Below, in pieces: positions 6,721 to 9,014 of a DNA stretch of 9,014 nt. Source of the stretch: Acidobacteriota bacterium (GTDB taxonomy: Bacteria; Acidobacteriota; Terriglobia; Terriglobales; Acidobacteriaceae); contig JAJYZK010000102.1 in NCBI GenBank assembly GCA_021799945.1, positions 1 to 9,014 on the forward strand, read 5' to 3'. The position numbers and the translations under genes are program-made. The notes beneath the pieces were generated by a model, which was not told the DNA's origin, did no database searches, and saw nothing but the letters and a program-made list of their open reading frames with translations. Position 1 is the stretch's first letter. Each line of letters begins with the position of its first letter.

Positions 6721-6750
6721 GAAAGCGGGCCTTGAGGAGCATGCGCCGCA

Positions 6751-7950
6751 ATGACAAACAGTCGCATTCAATTCTTCGACACCACGCTTCGCGACGGCGA
6801 ACAGTCTCCGGGCTGCAGCATGACGATCGAAGAAAAGCTGCGCATGGCGCATGCCCTGGAGGGTCTGGGCGTGGACGTGCTGGAAAGCGGCTTCGCCATC
6901 GCCTCGCCGGGAGACTTCGAGGCGGTGCGGGCGGTGAGCCGGGAGGTGCGCGGCCCGCGAATCGCGTCCTTGGCGCGGGCCCGGCGCGAGGATATCGAAG
7001 CGGCGGCCCGCGCCCTGGAGCCGGCGGCCCGCTCTCGCATCCATATTTTTCTCGCGGCCTCCGACATTCATCTCGAATTCAAGCTGAAGATTTCCCGGGC
7101 CGAGGCGCTGGAGCAGGCCGCGGAGGCCGTCCGGCTGGCGCGGCAGTATGTGGACGACGTGGAGTTCTCACCCGAGGACGCCACGCGCGCCGATCCCGAC
7201 TTTCTCTGCCGGATGGTGGCCACGGCGATCGACGCCGGCGCCACGGTCATCAACCTTCCCGACACCGTGGGCTATTGCGTGCCGGAGGAATACGCCGCGA
7301 TCTTCCGCATGCTGCGGGAGCGGGTTCCGCAGGCGGAGCACGTGGCTCTTTCGTCCCACTGTCATAACGATCTGGGCCTGGCGGTGGCCAACAGCCTGGC
7401 GGCGATCGCAGCGGGCGCGCGGCAGGTGGAGTGCACGATCAACGGCATTGGAGAACGGGCCGGCAACGCGGCCCTGGAAGAAGTGGCCGCCGCCATTCTG
7501 GTGCGCAAGGAGCGATTTCCGGTTACGCACTCTCTGATCCTGGAGCGCCTTTACCCGACGAGCCAGTTGCTGGCCGAACTCATCAGCTTCGGGCCGGCCC
7601 CCAACAAGGCAGTAGTGGGCAGCAACGCATTCGCTCATGAGGCCGGCATTCATCAGCATGGAGTAATGGAGAATCCGCTCACCTACGAAATCATGACGCC
7701 GGCCTCGGTCGGCGTGCCGCACAATCGCCTGGTGCTGGGCAAGCACTCCGGCAGACGGGCCCTCGCGCATCGGCTGCAGGAGCTGGGCTACGTGCTGGAC
7801 GCCGCGGAACTGGAGCATGCGTATCGTCACTTCAACGAGGTTGCCGACCGCAAGAAGGCGATCTACGACCAGGACCTGATCGCGCTGGTCGCGGAGTGGC
7901 GCCGCGCAGCATCGAAGTCCGCGGAAGGGCGTTTGATCTCCGCATCCTGA
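6751..7950 (+). CDS. leuA: 2-isopropylmalate synthase lacking the C-terminal regulatory domain
   Basis: Condenses acetyl-CoA with 2-oxoisovalerate, the first committed step of leucine synthesis, in the cytoplasm. The TIM-barrel catalytic domain has the family motifs: F-D10-T-T-L-R14-D-G-E-Q-S-P-G, VEFSPEDATRADPDFL (138-152), TVINLPDTVGY (165-175), the metal-binding S-H203-C-H205-N-D, and GIGERAGNA with N239. The linker subdomain follows (NKAVVGSNAFAHEAGIHQHG, LVLGKHSGR, ending with F-N-E-V-A-D-R-K-K and Y-D-Q-D-L-I-A-L-V). The protein stops at 399 residues, where typical LeuA (about 500 or more) continues into the leucine-binding regulatory domain; no remnant of that domain follows in any frame. 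ATG 6751 has GAGGAG 11 bases upstream. leuB follows after 57 bp. Homocitrate or citramalate synthase is possible from length alone, but the motifs and the leuB neighbour favour LeuA. Confidence 0.87.
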   Translation: MTNSRIQFFDTTLRDGEQSPGCSMTIEEKLRMAHALEGLGVDVLESGFAIASPGDFEAVRAVSREVRGPRIASLARARREDIEAAARALEPAARSRIHIFLAASDIHLEFKLKISRAEALEQAAEAVRLARQYVDDVEFSPEDATRADPDFLCRMVATAIDAGATVINLPDTVGYCVPEEYAAIFRMLRERVPQAEHVALSSHCHNDLGLAVANSLAAIAAGARQVECTINGIGERAGNAALEEVAAAILVRKERFPVTHSLILERLYPTSQLLAELISFGPAPNKAVVGSNAFAHEAGIHQHGVMENPLTYEIMTPASVGVPHNRLVLGKHSGRRALAHRLQELGYVLDAAELEHAYRHFNEVADRKKAIYDQDLIALVAEWRRAASKSAEGRLISAS

Positions 7951-7975
7951 CCGCACTTTGATTTTTACCCGCTGG

Positions 7976-7997
7976 CGGCGCCCCGCGTGGGGCGCCG
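7976..7997 (+). promoter_or_regulatory. GC hairpin abutting the leuB ribosome binding site
   Basis: A perfect 9-bp, all G-C stem with loop GCGT (7985-7988) in the 57-bp leuA-leuB gap. Its right arm runs directly into the leuB site GGGAG (7998-8002), five bases before ATG 8008. It could tune leuB translation or protect the mRNA. No T-run follows, so it is not a terminator. Confidence 0.5.
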
Positions 7998-8007
7998 GGG
8001 AGATGGA

Positions 8008-9014
8008 ATGAAATCGCAATCGAAATTGAAGATCCTGGCGGTCGCCGGAGATGGCGTAGGCCCGGAGGTCACCCGGCAGGCAGTGCGCGTGCTGCGCGCC
8101 GTGGCGGAGTCGGGCGAGTTCGAGCTGGAGCTGACCGAGATGCCCATCGGAGGAGTCGCGATCCGGGAAACCGGTTCGCCGCTGCCCGGAGAAACGCTCG
8201 CGGAGGCGCGGCGGAGCGACGCCGTGCTGCTGGGAGCGGTGGGGGGAAATGAGTTCAATTCCCTGCCCCCGGGCAGCCGTCCGGAAGCGGGCCTGCTGCA
8301 GCTTCGCAAGGCGCTCGGCGGCTTTGCCAATCTGCGGCCCGCCTTTGCCTTTCCCGGAGTCTCCGGCAATTCGCCGCTGCGCCCGGAGGTGGCGGAGGGA
8401 GCGGACATCCTTTTCGTTCGGGAGCTGCTGGGCGGGCTCTACTTCGGCGAGCCGCGGCAATGGAGCCGGGAGAGCGGCGAGGCCTGGAACACCATGCGCT
8501 ACACCCGCGAGGAGGTTCTCCGCGTCGCCCGCATCGCCTTTCAACTGGCGGCGTCGCGCCGCAGCAAAGTGACCTCTGTCGATAAGGCCAATGTGCTCGA
8601 GGTCTCCCAGCTTTGGCGGGACACCGTCACCGATGCGGCGAAGGAGTATCCGTCGGTCACCCTGGAGCATCAATACGTGGACGCCTGCGCCATGCACCTG
8701 ATGAACGCGCCGCGCAATTTCGATGTCGTCCTCACCGAGAATCTCTTCGGAGATATTCTCAGCGACGAATCGGCGGTGATCGCGGGCTCGCTCGGAATGC
8801 TGCCCTCGGCGACCCTTGGCGGGGCGGTGAATCTGTATGAGCCGGTGCATGGCTCGGCCCCCGACATCGCAGGCAGGGGAATCGCCAATCCGTTGGGAGC
8901 GATCCTGACCGCGGCCATGCTCTTGCGCTATTCGGCGGGGATGGAGCAGGCGGCGCGCTCGGTGGAGCTTGCGGTCCGCGAAGCCCTGCGGCAGGGCTGC
9001 CGCACGGCGGACCT
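8008..9014 (+). CDS. leuB: 3-isopropylmalate dehydrogenase, 3' partial
   Basis: Oxidises and decarboxylates 3-isopropylmalate with NAD+, the third step of leucine synthesis. The frame is open for 335 codons from ATG 8008 to the window edge with no stop. Motifs in order: G-D-G-V-G-P-E-V near residue 15, GGLYFGEPR with the catalytic Tyr145, MRYTREEV, S-V-D-K193-A-N-V-L-E-V, YVDACAMHL (D225), NLFGDILSDE (D249, D253), GSLGMLPSA, and the cofactor-binding EPVHGSAPDIAG with IANP. By family length (about 345-360) only some 10-25 residues are missing. A second ATG at 8003 is out of frame. It probably shares the leuA transcript; leuC and leuD are not in the window and may follow. Confidence 0.93.
   Translation, partial: MKSQSKLKILAVAGDGVGPEVTRQAVRVLRAVAESGEFELELTEMPIGGVAIRETGSPLPGETLAEARRSDAVLLGAVGGNEFNSLPPGSRPEAGLLQLRKALGGFANLRPAFAFPGVSGNSPLRPEVAEGADILFVRELLGGLYFGEPRQWSRESGEAWNTMRYTREEVLRVARIAFQLAASRRSKVTSVDKANVLEVSQLWRDTVTDAAKEYPSVTLEHQYVDACAMHLMNAPRNFDVVLTENLFGDILSDESAVIAGSLGMLPSATLGGAVNLYEPVHGSAPDIAGRGIANPLGAILTAAMLLRYSAGMEQAARSVELAVREALRQGCRTAD

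Noticed and set aside
6727..6750. Leucine-rich leader peptide (attenuator) before leuA
   Set aside because: The predicted leader is only about 24 bases, with no room for a peptide or attenuator hairpins.
7168..8850. 560-residue open frame on the minus strand over leuA and leuB
   Set aside because: It lies antisense to two clearly recognised genes; its His/Arg/Gly-rich translation has no family pattern. Typical open antisense frame in GC-rich coding DNA.

Overview
The window looks like chromosomal DNA of a GC-rich, diderm soil-type bacterium, most likely an Acidobacteriota member. This is inferred from protein style and no search was run. The supporting features are a TonB-type protein with V-x4-F / GGFG repeats, small outer-membrane beta-barrels of a kind common in that phylum, and a large secreted M48-like protein. 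No rRNA, tRNA, CRISPR array, transposase or phage gene was seen.

Left part (1-3446, + strand): the 3' part of a TonB-family energy-transducer-like gene whose start lies outside the window; a secreted protein with the M48 metallopeptidase fold region but a lost zinc/catalytic motif; a strong intrinsic terminator (24-bp perfect stem plus T-run); then a beta-barrel gene (A) facing right.

Middle (3300-5642): a tandem duplication of about 1.1-1.2 kb. Each unit holds the 3' end of barrel gene A, a complete leftward barrel gene (B or B'), and about 275 bp of non-coding sequence upstream of it. The second copy of A's 3' end is a frameshifted, stop-less remnant, so the order is A > < B, A' remnant, < B', then LysR. 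B and B' proteins are about 82% identical (hand count), with the differences clustered. The non-coding flank is more alike (about 94%) than the genes (about 88%).

Right part (5662-9014): a leftward LysR-type regulator gene, an AT-rich 135-bp divergent control region with a 22-bp imperfect palindrome and a good sigma70-like promoter, then leuA (2-isopropylmalate synthase) and leuB (3-isopropylmalate dehydrogenase, cut by the window end). LeuA ends after the catalytic region and has no C-terminal leucine-binding regulatory domain. Control of the pathway may therefore rest on the adjacent LysR protein rather than on feedback inhibition of the enzyme (inference).

No wholly new system is evident. 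The points most worth a second look are the catalytically dead M48 protein, the periodic TonB linker, the duplicated barrel locus with its unusually conserved non-coding flank, and the LysR / regulator-less LeuA arrangement.
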